Notes under the pieces: model-generated
Databases searched by the model: none
What the model saw: only the letters and a program-made list of their open reading frames with translations
Told to the model about the DNA's origin: nothing
Position numbers and translations under genes: made by a program
Assembly (NCBI GenBank): GCA_016839985.1
Contig: JAEOTG010000253.1
Coordinates: 1-6,446, forward strand
Origin: Candidatus Heimdallarchaeota archaeon
Lineage (GTDB): Archaea; Asgardarchaeota; Heimdallarchaeia; Heimdallarchaeales; Heimdallarchaeaceae
Reading direction: 5' to 3'
DNA: 6,446 nt
Part shown: positions 4,864-6,446 of the stretch, in pieces
How positions within the stretch are numbered: position 1 is the stretch's first letter
Layout of the letters: every line of letters begins with the position of its first letter

Positions 4864-6446
4864 ATGTTATTTTTGAAAGAAACAATCGAGCTACTTAGAG
4901 ATTCCCCCTTCAAGCAATTTGTACTAATGGAACTTGAAAGAGAAAGAATCTACCAATCTTTTGTTCAAATTGATGAATTAGATGAAATTAGTCAAATTTG
5001 GTTAAGCTTTTCTCGTTTTTGTGCAGATTCACTTTCTGATGTTTCATCCCTAGCCAATTTATTATACAGAAGATATTTGGACGAGTGGACAAGAGATAAA
5101 TCACAAATTGAAGAAGATAAGCAAAGAAAAGAGAATCTTACATTCAGGATTGAGAATTTACAAGAATTTCAAATGGAGTTAGCAATTTTAATGATAATCT
5201 ATGCTGACATCGTCAATACTGGAATTTTTGAGACAAGCCCTTCTCCAATTTATTGTACATCGTATGTTGAAGGGTATAGAATTCTAAATAGCATTTCGCA
5301 AACTTATTTTGATTCAAATCACCCTAAATCATCAAGCATTGAAGAAGTTATGCTAGCATTTCTACTACTAAATCAAAAACAATACTTATTGCAGCTTCTT
5401 GAAGAATCCCCTGGAAGTGATGAAAATATGAAAAAATTGGAAGAGAGGGGTTCTTATGAATTGTCTCAAGCAAGATTTGATGTGTCTTTCACTTCACAAT
5501 TCTTAAACAGATTAGGAGAAGAATGGTGGTGGAGAGACCCTATAGCTTCACATTTTGTTTTCGAAAGAAGTCTGTTTCATTTGCGTAAAGCTTTAGAAAA
5601 TTATGAGGGTTTAACTGATGATCCAGAATTACAAGCTAAACAGATAAAAAATAACCAAATACCGATAAATCAAGCGTTGAGAAACAATGAATTAATCGAT
5701 CACTATTTACGATTAAGTTTTGAAGCAGCTAAAGATGATAGTTTTAGAGCTAGCGTGGAGTACCTTAATCTAGTTTTAGGATTAGAAAAAGAAGCACTAG
5801 AAATACTAACAAAAAATACTCAAATTGATGATTGGAGCTTAAAATTCAAAGAAGAAATTATTAAGAAAGAGACTCTTCATACATTTTGGCACAGCATTTC
5901 AGAATTAGCAGCGAAAACTTCACAGCTAATAGATATAATTCCAACAAAAGAAGATGGAAAAATTCAAGATATAATTCTGCAAATTGAGAGTATAGTAAAT
6001 AGACCAGGATTAAAGGTTAACATAAATTATGTCAGCAGTTTACCTTTCGTTTATCTCAATTATGTTCAAGAAATAAAGATAGCAATTTTAGAAAAAGCTC
6101 CACATTCAGAGGCAATAAAGAGAGCAGAGCAAAATTTCTCTAGGTTCATTGAGAGATTAGAATATGCAACAAAAGATATAGCAGAACAACTAAGAAGTAT
6201 GGAGAAAAAAGGGAAGAAAGCTAAAGTTGAAAATGTGGAGATGTTATTAGAAGAAATTAACAATATAAAATTATCAGCATACTTCCTCCCGAAAACAGAA
6301 AGGAAAGTTTACATTGTCAAAGATATTGAATGTTTGGATTTCATTGCTAATTCAATTAATCTTGAGTTATATCTTAAAGATAAGGAAGTGAATGAAGTGC
6401 TGGATTTGATATATCATGCAAAAGCTCATTATTACTCAACAAAAGC
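4864..6446 (+). CDS. Long, mostly helical protein of unknown function (3' end outside window)
   Basis: An uninterrupted frame from ATG 4864 to the window end gives 527 codons with no stop, so the gene continues to the right. Codon use (AT-rich third positions, many AGA and GAA) matches the other genes. The protein is charged, rich in Glu, Lys, Leu and Ile, and looks almost entirely alpha-helical. Segments such as FVFERSLFHLRKALENYEGL (231-250) and 283-315 (EAAKDD, then EYLNLVLGLEKEALEIL) recall the A/B helix pairs of TPR or other solenoid repeats, though no repeat is regular enough to name. Residues 415-470 look like a coiled coil with a lysine patch at 448-454. A tryptophan cluster WWWRD sits at 221-225. 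No signal peptide, membrane helix or catalytic motif is visible. I do not recognise a family; a scaffold or adaptor is plausible but only inferred. Confidence 0.85.
   Translation, partial: MLFLKETIELLRDSPFKQFVLMELERERIYQSFVQIDELDEISQIWLSFSRFCADSLSDVSSLANLLYRRYLDEWTRDKSQIEEDKQRKENLTFRIENLQEFQMELAILMIIYADIVNTGIFETSPSPIYCTSYVEGYRILNSISQTYFDSNHPKSSSIEEVMLAFLLLNQKQYLLQLLEESPGSDENMKKLEERGSYELSQARFDVSFTSQFLNRLGEEWWWRDPIASHFVFERSLFHLRKALENYEGLTDDPELQAKQIKNNQIPINQALRNNELIDHYLRLSFEAAKDDSFRASVEYLNLVLGLEKEALEILTKNTQIDDWSLKFKEEIIKKETLHTFWHSISELAAKTSQLIDIIPTKEDGKIQDIILQIESIVNRPGLKVNINYVSSLPFVYLNYVQEIKIAILEKAPHSEAIKRAEQNFSRFIERLEYATKDIAEQLRSMEKKGKKAKVENVEMLLEEINNIKLSAYFLPKTERKVYIVKDIECLDFIANSINLELYLKDKEVNEVLDLIYHAKAHYYSTK

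Noticed and set aside
6066..6263. A 65-codon minus-strand frame rich in Ser, Phe and Leu that could look like a small membrane protein
   Set aside because: It is the complement of the Lys/Glu-rich coiled-coil part of the large helical gene, which naturally reads as Phe/Ser/Leu on the other strand.
1..6446. CRISPR arrays, insertion sequences, prophage or defence genes
   Set aside because: No regularly spaced repeats, transposase or nuclease motifs, or terminal inverted repeats with target duplications were seen.

Overview
The window reads as a piece of an Asgard archaeal chromosome (or metagenomic contig). Archaeal signs are TATA-box promoters placed for leaderless or near-leaderless transcripts, a tRNA-Thr with a tiny intron at the canonical 37/38 position in a bulge-helix-loop fold, and small archaeal-type proteins such as a DUF1922-like zinc protein. 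The Asgard signal is a Rag/Gtr-like small GTPase carrying a C-terminal roadblock-like domain, plus a longin-type domain fused to a winged helix. The DNA is AT-rich (about one third G+C by eye). I infer the Heimdallarchaeia side of Asgard only weakly, from composition and protein style.

Layout, all genes on the + strand: a C-terminal fragment of an unrecognised protein (2-160); a 407-residue HhH + Rag-like GTPase (306-1529); tRNA-Thr(CGU) with a 13-nt intron (1659-1748); a YegS/DgkB-type lipid kinase (1798-2727); a small protein with a C-terminal zinc ribbon (2832-3299); a longin-like + winged-helix protein (3401-4012); a YjbQ/UPF0047 family enzyme (4115-4528) followed after 5 nt by a DUF1922-like protein (4534-4764); and a long, apparently all-helical protein of unknown function that begins at 4864 and runs off the window end, so its reading frame is open with no stop.

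The genes are mostly separate units with their own AT-rich promoters. Only the YjbQ/DUF1922 pair looks like a tight operon. No CRISPR array, transposon or phage gene is visible. The most interesting part is the clustering within about 4 kb of a Rag-like GTPase and a longin-domain protein. In eukaryotes these two fold families act together on membranes (Rag GTPases with roadblock/longin scaffolds), and here they flank a putative lipid kinase. A joint membrane role is my inference and not shown by the sequence.
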